Below, one piece after another: positions 52,967 to 64,000 of a DNA stretch of 64,000 bases. The translations under genes were made by a program, and so were the position numbers. The first letter of the stretch is position 1, and each line of letters opens with the position of its first letter. Source of the stretch: Fragilariopsis cylindrus CCMP1102. Taxonomy: Eukaryota; Bacillariophyta; Bacillariophyceae; Bacillariales; Bacillariaceae. The notes below the pieces were generated by a model, which was not told the DNA's origin, did no database searches, and saw only the letters and a list, made by a program, of their open reading frames with translations. The DNA lies in NCBI GenBank assembly GCA_900095095.1, contig FMBT01000416.1, forward strand, positions 60,471-124,470, written 5' to 3'.

Positions 52967-53384
52967 TAAGCGATATAATTAATAGAGAGGTAAAATTTCA
53001 TATAAAGTAACTGAAATTGATACCACTCTATTGAATATATGTTTATCATACTGTCGATGCAAATAGAAGGAGGAAAAAAGCGGCTGTAAGACCGGTACTA
53101 GAAGTAGTATTGTAGCAGAGAAAGTATCGAATAGTTTAGATTTATAATAATAATTATTATTATTATCGCTATCACTTTTGCAAATCAATCCTACACATAG
53201 ATAGTACTTCTTACGTTATTACTATGAAGCGAAAGCAGTCAATCCAATTTTGAGATTGAGGCACATCTTCCTCATCAATGATAACACACCTTCTTCACCA
53301 GAAGAATCATTTGAACTGCCATCGTCATCATCATTTGAATCCTTGCTGTTATCTTCATCCTTGTTCGAATCAATTCCATTGTCT

Positions 53385-55256
53385 TTATTCTTTGTTGTTA
53401 TTGATAGATTGAAATACTGCTGTGACACGCTTGAGAATTCTCGTTGCTTCTTCTTCATTTTCATTTTGTTGTAAATGAGAATGAAATCGTTGTAGGAATT
53501 TGTCGGGATGCCATCTTCTTATTAATTGACGATGATAGACCTTTCGTTCACCCGGTGTCAATAATGATACAGAAGAAGAAGATCGTGATCCTCCTGGAAA
53601 TGGTGTCTCATCCCCCAGACAGGGCCATGGCACATCCGTCATGGTCATCATCATGGTCCTCCTATTACGTTGCTGCATTATTATTGGATCATCATCTTTG
53701 GTCTCTGTTACTAGTAGTAATGATGATGATGATGGCGAAGATGTTGCCGCTCCCTCTGTTGTTGTTGATTTCAACGTTGTTGTTGTTTTGTTGGTAGAAA
53801 CGACAACTGCGGCTGGTGCTGCTGCTGCTGCTGACCATTTTTCAATAAATGCTGACCAAGCACGATTGTCAATGGCTCGAGCCTCTATTGGATCTATTAT
53901 TATTATTTCAGTAGGCCCAGTAGTCGTCCCAGCAGTAGTGTCTTTCTTTTTGTTGTTGTCACTACTACTCTCATTATTCGTACTCTTACTCTTACCACCA
54001 TCATCTTCATTACCAGAACTATTCGAACGGAATCGTTTCTTATTACCACTTCTTGCAGCAAAAGCTGAAGCAGCAGCTTTTTCTGCACTTCTTCTTTGAT
54101 GTTTCTGTTTCTTTTGTTTCCGTTCTGTTGCAATACGACTCCACCAATCTCCATCGGAATGACCACCCGCTTCGTTGAGGACATTATTGGTGGTAGTGTC
54201 GTCCCATCCTGTTCCAAATTTTTGTTCTGCAAAAGCAGTTGTACCATGTTGCATCTGATCTTGTGCCTCGACATCAGCAAGTTTTTTCGACCATTCCATA
54301 TCTCTTACAGTTTGTTCCTGCTGTAATTCCTGGTGTTGAGAGTGATCACGTTGATTGGCACGTTCCTTTGCTTCTTGTCGAAGTACAGAATTCTCGTACT
54401 GTGTGAGTAATTCAGTCAATCCCAGATCGTCGAATGGTGTCTCACCATTCGCATCACGTGCATATTTGTTAGCACCGTATTGTATCAAACTATAGGCCAT
54501 TTTACCATTGTGGAGAAGACAGGCAATGTGCAATGGTGTTGTGAGCATATTACTCGAGTTCGAGCTGTTATTACCACCATCCGAACTATTATTATTAGTG
54601 CCATTGATAAGATCGTCGATGTCGATACTATTATATTTGGTATTGTTATTTTTCTTCTTATTCTTGTGTTTTTTATTTTTAGTATGTTTCTTCCTACTAG
54701 TAGTATTAGTATTATTCCATTTCGTAATCTGTTCCAGGACTAATGTCACGGCATCATGATTACCACAACTCGATGCTAAAAAAAGACAGGAGGACAGTTC
54801 TGATAGACCGGCACCCGTGAATAACATTTTTTGTAGACAATCTTTCAGTAGTATCATATTGTTTTTTTGTTTATTATTTGGATTTGGACGACGAGCAGTA
54901 TTATTATTATTATTACTATTATTAATTTCGTCGTCGTCGTCCGCAGCAGTATCAGTATCAGTATCCGTGATACCTTTGTGAAAACGTTGAAGATAACGTT
55001 TTATTCTACGATCATTCTTATTATCTTCATTATTATTATCATTATCTCTTTTCTGTTCATATTCATCTTCAGTATCACGATTATTATTATGGCGTCGGCG
55101 TCGTAATAGTCGCCTGCTATTACTACTACTATTACTTTTTCGTTTCTTTTCACTGCTTTTTCGATCCTTCATATTGTTATTCCTATCATCATAACAATCA
55201 AGTGGTGGTTCATCTTTGTCCTTATTGTCCTCCTCCTCGTCCTCCTTCTCCTGCAT
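53385..55256 (-). CDS. NFKBIL1 (IkB-like)-type ankyrin protein
   Basis: The frame encodes 623 aa. The N-terminus is acidic and then Arg-rich (RRLLRRRRHNNN). Two ankyrin repeats follow: LSSCLFLASSCGNHDAVTLV (~152-182), and after a Lys/Asn insertion, TPLHIACLLHNGKMAYSLIQ with YGANKYARDANGETPFDDLG (~238-277). A coiled segment contains MEWSKKLADVEAQDQ. DGDWWSRIATERKQKKQKHQ precedes the low-complexity region. The C-terminus YHRQLIRRWHPDKFLQRFHS (~570-590), followed by ATRILKRVTAVFQSIN, closely fits NFKBIL1. In other eukaryotes NFKBIL1 is linked to mRNA splicing. Position and order of parts match that family; Asn/Lys insertions enlarge it. Confidence 0.72.
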   Translation of the reverse strand: MQEKEDEEEDNKDKDEPPLDCYDDRNNNMKDRKSSEKKRKSNSSSNSRRLLRRRRHNNNRDTEDEYEQKRDNDNNNEDNKNDRRIKRYLQRFHKGITDTDTDTAADDDDEINNSNNNNNTARRPNPNNKQKNNMILLKDCLQKMLFTGAGLSELSSCLFLASSCGNHDAVTLVLEQITKWNNTNTTSRKKHTKNKKHKNKKKNNNTKYNSIDIDDLINGTNNNSSDGGNNSSNSSNMLTTPLHIACLLHNGKMAYSLIQYGANKYARDANGETPFDDLGLTELLTQYENSVLRQEAKERANQRDHSQHQELQQEQTVRDMEWSKKLADVEAQDQMQHGTTAFAEQKFGTGWDDTTTNNVLNEAGGHSDGDWWSRIATERKQKKQKHQRRSAEKAAASAFAARSGNKKRFRSNSSGNEDDGGKSKSTNNESSSDNNKKKDTTAGTTTGPTEIIIIDPIEARAIDNRAWSAFIEKWSAAAAAPAAVVVSTNKTTTTLKSTTTEGAATSSPSSSSLLLVTETKDDDPIIMQQRNRRTMMMTMTDVPWPCLGDETPFPGGSRSSSSVSLLTPGERKVYHRQLIRRWHPDKFLQRFHSHLQQNENEEEATRILKRVTAVFQSINNNKE

Positions 55257-55299
55257 ATTATTACTATTATAATTATGATTGTTGGTGTTGTTCTTATCG

Positions 55300-55930
55300 G
55301 AATTAACTTAGTAATACTTTTATTCTTATTTGATTTCTTCGAGTCGTGCAAAAATGTATTGTTCTGGCTAATTTTACCACAGCACCTAACTGGAGCATCC
55401 GAGAAATTAACAATAAAAAAGCCTATTACGAAAACTACGCCTTCTTCCAGTGGTATGGCAATGCTCCGATACTACTACTACTATTGCTGTTGGTGTTGGT
55501 GTTGGTGTTGGTGTTGGTGTTGCTACTAGGACTAGGATTTTTGATACCAAACGATTATTACGAGCTAATACTACTACCACCGCAAAAAAAACCATTGCAA
55601 TCGATGTTATAAACGATCGTACACATCGGTGATACTTTCAAATGTATATCCAGATATTTCTGCATTAGCTGCATGTGTCCGAACAAATTTTACCGTTCAT
55701 GGATTAGCAAATTTATGCTTACTACAACCTCAACAACTACCACATCATCAATCCAACGTGATATTATTAACACAACGAAGTCAAAAAGATCACACTCAAG
55801 CCATACTTTGGCATCAATCTATGCGTAGTACAGAATATTTTTCTTGATGGATTGAATTAAAAGAAGCGAGCGGTGATAAGGGTGTCGTTCCTCCTGGTCT
55901 AGTTAATGACAGAAAAGAATAATGAATCTC
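55300..55930 (+). pseudogene. Interrupted coding-like stretch, unknown
   Basis: Consecutive frames carry protein-like text. NFTTAPNWSIREINNKKAYY and ENYAFFQWYGNAP sit around 55360-55470. A (TTGGTG)n tract at 55490-55521 reads VGVGVG. FDTKRLLRAN follows, then YPDISALAACVRTNFTVHGL and SQKDHTQAILWHQSMRSTEY to ~55845, and after a stop WIELKEASGDKGVVPPGLVN to ~55918. The composition is coding-like throughout, but at least three frame changes are needed. I do not recognise the family. It could be a decaying gene or one hit by indel errors like its neighbours. Confidence 0.35.
55490..55521. repeat. (TTGGTG)n microsatellite
   Basis: About five hexamer units lie inside the interrupted coding-like stretch. 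Confidence 0.8.
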
Positions 55931-56432
55931 GCTGACAGAAAGAAACTTGCAGACACCATGGGCTGCATTTTCAACTAAGGACTACTCTGTTTAAAACCTC
56001 TATCTACAATATGTTTGATATTTTTTTTCATGTGAAAATCTAGTAGATCGGTGGATTTTGTTAGGTAACCGTGGTGTGCATTTCAATCCTTAAGACTGTA
56101 CCTGTTTCATGTTATATTTTGAATGTGCTGTTCTGTGGACTGTTGGGCAAAGGTGGCTTCGCATATTGTGCATTGTACATGGGTAGTGGCTCTCTTCCAG
56201 CCTGTCACCTATATACGACCTCATAGAATTTTCCCCAAATGACCAAATCACAGCGAAAGCAATCTTGCTTGAGCAACATTTTAAATAGAGTTGCGAAAAC
56301 GACCTAATTATATATTAAATAGGTATTATATTACCTTCTCATTAAAAACACAAAAGCCACATATATTACCAATCAACCAACAATATCCAACAATTTAAAT
56401 ACAACCAACGAACAGCTTAAGATCCGAAAATC
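55931..56432. other. Upstream of the secreted-protein gene; nothing seen
   Basis: AT-rich, with no frame of note. Confidence 0.4.
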
Positions 56433-57570
56433 ATGAAATCTACTACCCCAACCTACTTTCCTACTACCACGTTTGTCACTACTCTACTCCTCGATATTAG
56501 TAATGGAGCACACTTGCGTCAAACTACAAGTGTAAGTACAAGTCCAGCAGATCAGCTCTACTGCGGGCAGGCACCTTGTGTTACCCTGGCAGAATTGACA
56601 AAAGAACTCCGCAATCGTGTCCCTAGGGAAGATCCTAATATAAATTTATACGCAGCTCCTAACGACACTCAAATCTATGATTGGAAGAGTGTCGTAAAAT
56701 CTATGCTCATAGCAGATCCCCGATGCGAATCAATTCCAATCCCAGATAGTCTAAAAGAAGCAAAGTACACCACAGCACGGTTTACGGACGAGGACGATTA
56801 CGATTATTGTGTCCTATCTTCTTTACCGACTCAACCATATATAAAAAATATAATGATGCATATTCTAAATATCTATGGGGAACCGTCATTATACGCCTTC
56901 GGAAAAACGACATTTTTTTAACGAAGGTATCGATAGACATTCCACACCCCTGGTCCGATAAAGGAACCTATGCCCAAGGTACATCTATCTTCAAAACTCC
57001 AATGCCAAATCACTGCTGTTGGCTGGTTCAGAACGATATACCAACGGCAAGGACGAGAATAGCCCAAAATCTGACTGTGATAGTCGATATAATGAAGCGG
57101 ATGCGGCCCACGGTACCAACAACATGTTCCATGCTGCTGTGGAAAAAATTGACAATTATTTTAGTGGGAAAGGAGGATACACCGCCATTCAATTCCATGG
57201 TATGGGAAATACCACGTGTCCCGGTGTAGACGCTTTTTTCTCCGACGGTAATGATCAAGAGGCTTCATCGTCAGGTAACGAATTGAGATGGAACTTCGAG
57301 ACTAGTTCCAATTTCAATGAAGATACACTCAAACTGGTGGGCGAAGCTGAATGTAATATGAATGGAACAAGAAACATTCAAGGACGTTTTCTGAATGGAG
57401 TCTCAACACCAGAATTATGCCGCACTGAATCGGAAGGTGGTATATTTTCCACAGAACCCACCAGGTATGACGGAAAATTTCTTCAAATTGAACAGAAAGA
57501 GAACATTCGTGGTGAACAATACTACAAGGCGTGGGCAGAAGCCGTGATCAATTCATTCCCGTCATACTAG
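56433..57570 (+). CDS. Secreted protein of unknown function with two single-base frame breaks
   Basis: Three overlapping frames read as one ~378-aa protein. The first (from the ATG at 56433) has a hydrophobic start (FVTTLLLDISNGA), CGQAPC, YDWKSVVKSMLIADPRCESI and DYDYCVLSS. Near 56835, in an A-run, the frame moves to YNDAYSKYLWGTVIIRLRKN and VSIDIPHPWSDKGTYAQGTS. Near 56999 it moves again to LLLAGSERYTNGKDENSPKS, AAHGTNNMFHAAVEKIDNYF and AIQFHGMGNTTCP, ending at 57570. I recall similar secreted proteins with HP.Y.....Q...IFK...S..LAG...N.....C..AH...NMFHAA...Q.HG motifs in other microbes, but cannot name the family. Each break is explained by one lost base. It is either an assembly error or a young pseudogene. 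Confidence 0.6.
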
Positions 57571-57783
57571 AAATTTTTCCATCTGTTTGGCAAATCAACG
57601 ATGGACTCCAGAAAACCGTTTTGTCCGTAGATCGCCGCTGATTTGTTGCGTGTGCAATTGTACATAGGAATAATCAATTATTAGTAATTTTATGTATTGA
57701 AGATAAACATAGTCATTCATATTTTTTAATCTACTTTATCTATATCATCATCTCGATAATGTTGATGTGCTATCCACCGAAGA

Positions 57784-60700
57784 TCATGTTTGACGTCGTT
57801 TTCGGTGTTGTCCTGATGTATCTTGTCCAAGTCCAAGCAACGGACCAAATTTTTCTGTTAATACTCTTCGAACTAGTCTACGTATTTCGTCACTTTGTAC
57901 ACCAACTAGTTCACATACCATAGGGAAAAATGCAGCTTTATTTCGTTCTATAAGACTCGGTTCAAATGATAACATTGCTTGTAATAAACCAACAACTACA
58001 GAAGCAAATGATGTACAATATATAGCAACTTTTACACCACTTTCATTTGTGTTCCTCCATACATTCGGATCGACTTTATGGCCTTCTTTCGATTCCGATT
58101 CTGCAAATTTAAAGAATATATCTTGCATAATATTTGATAGGTATTGACCAGCGAAGACTCTTCGATCCCATTGTAGTTCTTCTCCTCCATCACCATTAAT
58201 ACTGCTACTGCTTCTGCTACTGTTGCTGTGCATTATTTCTTCGTGGTTGTGATCGTACAGAGCGCTTAGGAAGCGGATTACACCATTCGTTGCACCAGCT
58301 GTCTGTGTCAAAAAGAACATTGCACTACCTTGAGTGTTATTCAATCGCGCAATGTTGTCCAATGCTTCCTCCCCCATACTATCCTCGTTGAGACCCCAAT
58401 CGCTAAGTATCGCCTCTTGAAAGGCATGCGCAATATCTTCATTCTTTACAGCATCCTCAGCAAATTCTCGTGAAATGTTCAATGTCTTTAATAGATCTGA
58501 TATTGTTTCCTTTGAAATAAACCCGATCAATTCCTCTTCGCGTAATGACAACAAAATCTGTTGAAGATAGTGAGCTGCAACGCATCGTAGTTTCAAAGCA
58601 GGTAAGAGTTTCATCCATTCCGGTGAATCTGGCGAGCTAAACTTTGAATCAAGTTTCGCAAAAGTTTCCACAGACAATCGTGGGGTACGGGGGGTGCGTG
58701 CAGTCTCGAATTTGGGACGAAAGAGAATTCCATACTCAAGTTGGATTGTTTCTAGTACCATCTTCTTTCCATCGACGTCTGCGATACTTCGCTTATCTTG
58801 TAGCGTCCCCGCACCGAAGTCGGTCTTTACTCGAAGTCCCTTCGCGACCAATGTACCGCCATTCGACTTCGTACTGTCCGATGATGATGATGTATTGAGT
58901 GCTCGAAATTTCGCATCCAATAGCATATCCATCATTTCCTGTTCCACTTCCAAATTATTCTGCAGAACTGCTGCATAAAATCCGACCATTTCATTCGCCC
59001 ATACCTTGGAATCATTCGTATCAATCTCTGTTACATCATGCATAACTCGTTTCATTAAACGTTCCAATTCGGATGTGGCAATTCGTACAACTGCTTCACA
59101 CGGTACCCACTTGGTGATGTCTCCGTTACACCACTGCTGATATATATCTCCAACAGTGGACCTCCATAAAGTTGCACCTTTCGCACCACGAATTAGCATA
59201 ACCTCAGTAGATAGATCAGTTAGTGTTCCAAGTGCGATTGGAGCTGTGGTTGATACCCAGCTATCGGGGAAAGGCTGTTCTTCGTCATCTCTTGATTCCA
59301 TGTCCTTTTTCGCAAACTTGTACGCTTCCGACAAATCACCTCCTCCTCCGTTCCTCATATCAGTGAAAGTCGCTTCAAGTAATAATTCTGCCGGACCCAT
59401 CGATCGGGGATTTCTTTATTGGTAAGAATATCGTAAGAAAAGGGAAAGTGGTTAGTAAGTATTAGGTTTGAAAATGTAATAGATATATATAAGAGAGCGA
59501 GAGAGCGGCGCAGTGCCTTTTTTAAACATACCTATCTGATTGTCTCGAAACATGTTCGAACTTAAGCAGTCCCATCATCATCACAATCAGGCGGGATTGG
59601 TAAAGGAGCAGCAAGGAAATCTAGGCTTGACATAGACGGCGATTCGGAAGTTATGGACGTAACTGGGGAGTATCATTTTCGACGGCTTCCTGGAAGGATG
59701 GAAGGATCGTTTCCTTTAGTACACCACGTAATTGATCGTCCGAGAATACCGACCCATGACGAAGAAGTATTGCACGGAGTGCGAGTACACTACCACGTTG
59801 AATAAGGTTACCAACACCCCCCTCTCTGCTTTGACTTGTTTTCGTACTCCTTCAGCAAGTCCCTCAAGTAAAGTACGCCATAGCACCATCTCCAATGCTT
59901 CTTTCTCGTCGAGTCCTTCGTAAGTGTAACCTGGAGAATTTGAATCAGAAAACTGAGCCCCTGAAAGAGGCGGCAAAATCCTTTTACTTGCTATCAAATC
60001 AGCATAAATTGCGGTATGACATAGTGCACGCATGGACACACCAATGGGATGTGAAGATTCTGTCTTAGCAATAAATGACAAAGATGCTCGGCACATACCA
60101 AGAAAATCTTCCGCATTCGAATTACGATGATTCTGGATAGTTACAGCGTCGTGTCTCGTCCCCTTTTCTTCCTTGTTATCTTTGCACATTTAATATACTA
60201 AGTGTATCCAAATGCTTGTCAAGAGTTCCCTGTAGGATATTTAACGAATGAATAGATACTTTATTATTTTTGTCATTTGCAGCAACAGTGAGAATATCAA
60301 AAAAAATCCTCCATCCGCTTTTCAAATTAACGGCTCGTGTATTGATCATCTGATCAACGCATGCTAATATAACCTCTTTAGTTTCTTGGCGCGTGTCGGG
60401 ATTTTCCATGATAAGTAGAAACGGTTGTAGAAATAATCGTTGGAAGTGGAAATCGGAAACTTCCGGTTTCTCTAAAAACTTCAAACTTAATTGTTTCAAC
60501 GCATCAACGGCAAACACGCTAACCATAGGATTGTTATGACAACCATTCTTCGTAAAGAACTTTGCCATCATATCCCATATTTGCGCCCACACAAATCGTG
60601 GTCGGACATGCATGTTATAATCGGCAACTTCTACAAGCCGTTGCATAGAGAAAACACTCGGACCGGTTTCTCCATGATTAGACCCTGATGTGGAGGTACT

Positions 60701-63700
60701 TACTCCAGTGATCCCACTTTTTGAATCCCCCTCAATTTCTGAATTTGCAACAGCGATCAATTGTTCAATGAATAATGCAAGGCTATGTGCGGATAGTTTC
60801 GTCGACGATGAAAATACTTGATCGATGAGTTGTTCACTAATTGCATTCAATACGATACGCGAATTTGTTGTTTCTGTCTCCTTCAGCGCATCCGCTTTCG
60901 TTTCACGGGCGAACATCGATCTGGATGACGACGCCGACGATTCTTTCTTCGCTGGTGATGTTCCAGAATGAGTAGAATCCTGAAGAAAAGACTCATCGGT
61001 ATCAAGACCCGATGCTGACATACGCATCCGTGCGAGTTGGGATATGCATTGTAAAACAGGACCCCAACTTTCACCGAGATATTCTCCATCCGTTATAGCA
61101 ATATTGATTAATGTTCGAATAGTCTCAATATTTTTGTATTTCAATTCCTTCACGGAACCTAGGTATGTGAATTTCGCAAGTGAACCTAAAAATGTATCCC
61201 GTGCCAATGACATATTGCTATGAGAAGATATCCGGATGGCATAAACGAACCCACTAAGGCAAACAGCAATCGATCGTTCATCGTTGGAACATTCCATAAC
61301 TTGAGATAAGGTACCGATAATAGCACCCCACGTTACATCAAACATAGGCTTCACGACGTGTGCAGGATCCACCGCATCTGTTAAATTTTCAGATTTGGAC
61401 TTCCTACCTTTCTTACGACGGATCAACAATTCTGTTGCTTGGACCATATCCTCACGTTCCTTTTTGAATTTTGCCTTCTTCCTTTCTTCCGAGGTCGTTC
61501 CAAAAAGTCCAGCACCGAGCAGGCCACCGTTGTCACCAAGTATGTTAGTAGTAGTATCTTCTGCAACCTTTTCTCTTGCGGCATCATCTTCCTTCAATGA
61601 GAATGGTTCTTCTTTAATCCGCACAAAGATACCCGTCAAGAAATCTTTTGGTAGGTCCGTTCCATTATCACCAATTCCACGATTATTTCTTAAAAAAGAA
61701 TCAATTGTCATCCGCCGTTCTTCTTTGATTGATGGATTATGTAGATCGGTATTAAGCATAATTACCGAAAATGCTAATATGAATGCAGTATCCGCCGAGG
61801 GGAATATATCAGGATTTTGAAGTGTGTACCGTTCCGCAAATTTTTCCATAATCCGATCAATCTTCTGTGCCTCCCCTGGTAAACGGAACCCCGATAGGAA
61901 TAATCGTATAGCTATATCGAAACACATATCGGTAAAATCTAATTCACCGATATAGTGTGATAATATCCGTAAGAAAAATCCTTTTCCACCTTTTTCTGGA
62001 TCTAAATCGGCTGGTTTCTTTATAAATGCCGCATCCGTTTCCCGGCCTAATGCTTCACCCATCTGTGTCTTATCAAGTCGGTCCTTGTTCGTTAAAAAGA
62101 ATTGTGCAATGGACTTTGCGTCACATTTCACAAACCCATTTTCGATAAAGAATTGTAATCCCTTTTTCATATCCATTGTAAATTTTACTACACCCAATTC
62201 AAGATTTTGTTCCGCATTACGTTTCTTTTCAAAAAATCCAAGAATCGTTCCTGTCACATCATCTGTGGCGGCAGCAGCTGCAGCATCGGTATCATCATCT
62301 TCTTCACCACCTTCCCCTCCTTGCTTATTATTGGTACCGTTATTGTTCAGCATCATTTCTGGTGGCGCAGTAGAAACAGCTTCAACGATAATACCATCAT
62401 CATTATCGATCGTTTTCGTCGTCGTCACTCCGTTAGTTGCTGCAGTATTCGTTGATATAATTGATGATCGTACGTTGTTGTTGTTCATCGAACTTCTACG
62501 AAAATTCGATGATCGACGTGAACCAGATGTTCTGACATCTTCAATATTTAAATCTTTGCGTATTTTTTTTCCAGCAATATCAATACTAGTATCACTATCA
62601 CTAACTTGAATATTCAATGCTTTTAGGAATGCTTGTAATATTGTTACTAATACCTCGCAACCAGCTAATGATAATTCAGTGTGTTCCACTACATCCTTTA
62701 ATTTTTGTGATCGTCCCCCACCACCACCACCACTAATATCCATTGACATCATTGTTGACCTGCCACATAATTGTGCTAAATGAAACACAATATCTTTATA
62801 TAAATTCATGGAATCAAAGTCACAATCATAATTTAAAAATATTTGACTTAATAAAAATGGATCATTGCAGATTGATCGCAATGATTCCAATACTAATGCT
62901 TTTTGACTAAAAGCGGAATTTTCGGATTCCTAATACTTTAAAGAAAATATTCGACATAAAGGCTTGTATTTCATCACGGATATGTGATTTAAATTTATAA
63001 CACATAATTAAAATACTTGTTGACTCACATAGGCCACCTGTGTACATTGGGACATACAATTTTTAAATAATGCAATCGAACCATTTTGACTTTGTATTAA
63101 TTGTATAAATTTTTCACCATTGCAAAATGTCGGTCCAGCACATTCCATTGCCTGTACCTGTAATTCTAAACTTAATATCTTATTATGAAGTGCTAATGGA
63201 TCCACAGTATTTGAGGAGGATGTATCCCAAAAGAAGGATGTTTTTTGTTGTAATACGGATGCCTTGGTGGTATTTTCATCAATACCGGAAATTTCTTTGG
63301 AACTTAATTTGACTAATGATCGATACATATAAAAACAATCGGTATACCATAATGAGGATGATGGAATTGGATTTGAATCAGTTTCTAATCGTCGTAACAT
63401 GTATTCAATTATATCTAATGATGCTTCCTTGGATGCAGTTCGACAGGAATCGTCATTGGATACTAAGTAGGAATGAAATACAATTCGTATCCCTAATAAC
63501 ATGGATGCCTCATGGATACACATCGTGGTGATGTCATAAGTGCTTTAGTGGTTCGTGCAATATGGGAATGTATTGTTGGCATCTTTGTGGCACTTTCACT
63601 ACATTTATGTAATCCTTCTAATAATTGATGTATTTGTGATACTGCTATATTCTTTTGTGATACTGATCCACTTCCTCCTGCTGCTGCTGCTCCTCCTCCT

Positions 63701-64000
63701 CCTCCTGATACAACACCATTACCATTCGCAGCATTATTACGTTGTTGTTCATGTTGTTCACGTGTACGTGTTGTAAGCCACTGATCCTGATCCAGTAGGA
63801 TCATCACGACCACAGCTCGTCCACTATAATTCTCGAATGACCAATTGTTCAAGACATTCCAATGCTTCCTGACAGGCAATTTTATAGATGGATTTACCAA
63901 TTAATTCATGTGATATTGTTAAAATATAGGCATCTACTGCCACTTGAATGGATTCATGCATTGGAATTTTGTGAATGGATCATCTTCTGTAGTAGTCACA
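57784..64000 (-). CDS. BIG/Sec7-type ARF guanine-nucleotide exchange factor, 5' end beyond the window, many frame breaks
   Basis: The gene reads right to left from the window edge. A large exon (>64000 to 59532) is joined by a 118-nt intron (59531-59414, gtatgt...ataaag) to the last exon (59413-57784). The joint gives RQSDRNPRSMGPAELLLEAT. The uninterrupted frame 62890-60176 (904 codons) holds the DCB/HUS-side helices, then the Sec7 domain (~62245-61600). That domain has the catalytic-glutamate loop FRLPGEAQKIDRIMEKF and the closing FILAFSVIMLNTDLHNPSIK. HDS repeats follow. The C-terminus (ELVGVQSDEIRRLVRRVL) is typical of BIG proteins, which activate ARF GTPases at the trans-Golgi for vesicle budding. 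About ten one-base frame changes lie outside the central frame, mostly in homopolymers, while the protein text stays conserved across them. Confidence 0.88.

Larger units (their letters stand above)
52188..53384. other. Intergenic with two foldback elements
   Basis: No gene is seen apart from the hairpins listed separately. It contains the promoter of the large coiled-coil gene. Confidence 0.45.

Noticed and set aside
62998-63030. Intron in the ARF-GEF gene at a gtgagt site
   Set aside because: No suitable acceptor follows, and the protein continues directly once one base is restored in the T-run.

Overview
This is nuclear DNA of a diatom, most likely a raphid pennate (Bacillariales-like). 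That call rests on an LHCX-type fucoxanthin-chlorophyll protein with a TAFAP plastid-import motif, a giant secreted PSxxPS-repeat protein, several helicase-associated (HA) domain proteins, LRR membrane proteins, and proteins saturated with Asn, Thr, Ser and Asp runs. Genes are sparse, carry few short GT-AG introns, and lie on both strands. The species assignment is inference; no marker gene is present.

Layout. 0-2 kb: a lysine-methyltransferase-like protein and a small acidic membrane protein, convergent. 3-9.5 kb: one very long PSxxPS cell-surface protein on the minus strand, split by a single-base frame change. 9.5-13.7 kb: gene-poor DNA with a piggyBac-like transposase relic and a 217-bp MITE-like foldback. 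13.7-16.6 kb: LRR membrane protein 1. 17.6-18.7 kb: a decayed ankyrin-like gene, tRNA-Lys(UUU) and a shortened 5S rRNA copy. 20.4-24.6 kb: two convergent genes (an HA-domain protein and a secreted two-module protein) bracketed by a ~150-170 bp inverted repeat. 26.4-29.4 kb: LRR membrane protein 2. 30.3-35.1 kb: a five-exon full-size ABCB transporter with a 28-nt micro-exon. 35.6 kb: a nitrite-reductase-like fragment. 36.3-39.0 kb: an HA protein with a perfect 378-bp tandem duplication. 39.9-40.5 kb: a second copy of the ankyrin-like relic. 41.0-42.8 kb: a Cys-rich secreted protein. 43.0-43.9 kb: LHCX. 45-47 kb: two small coiled-coil proteins. 47.3-52.2 kb: a large coiled-coil protein. 53.4-55.3 kb: an NFKBIL1-like protein. 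56.4-57.6 kb: a secreted protein with two frame breaks. 57.8 kb to the window end: a BIG/Sec7-type ARF-GEF.

The genes do not form a pathway or operon. They are independent eukaryotic loci for light harvesting, membrane traffic, export and surface proteins. The most pervasive oddity is the number of single-base frame breaks, mostly in homopolymers, inside otherwise well-preserved coding sequence. About ten lie in the ARF-GEF gene alone. This suggests either uncorrected long-read assembly errors or recent pseudogenes.
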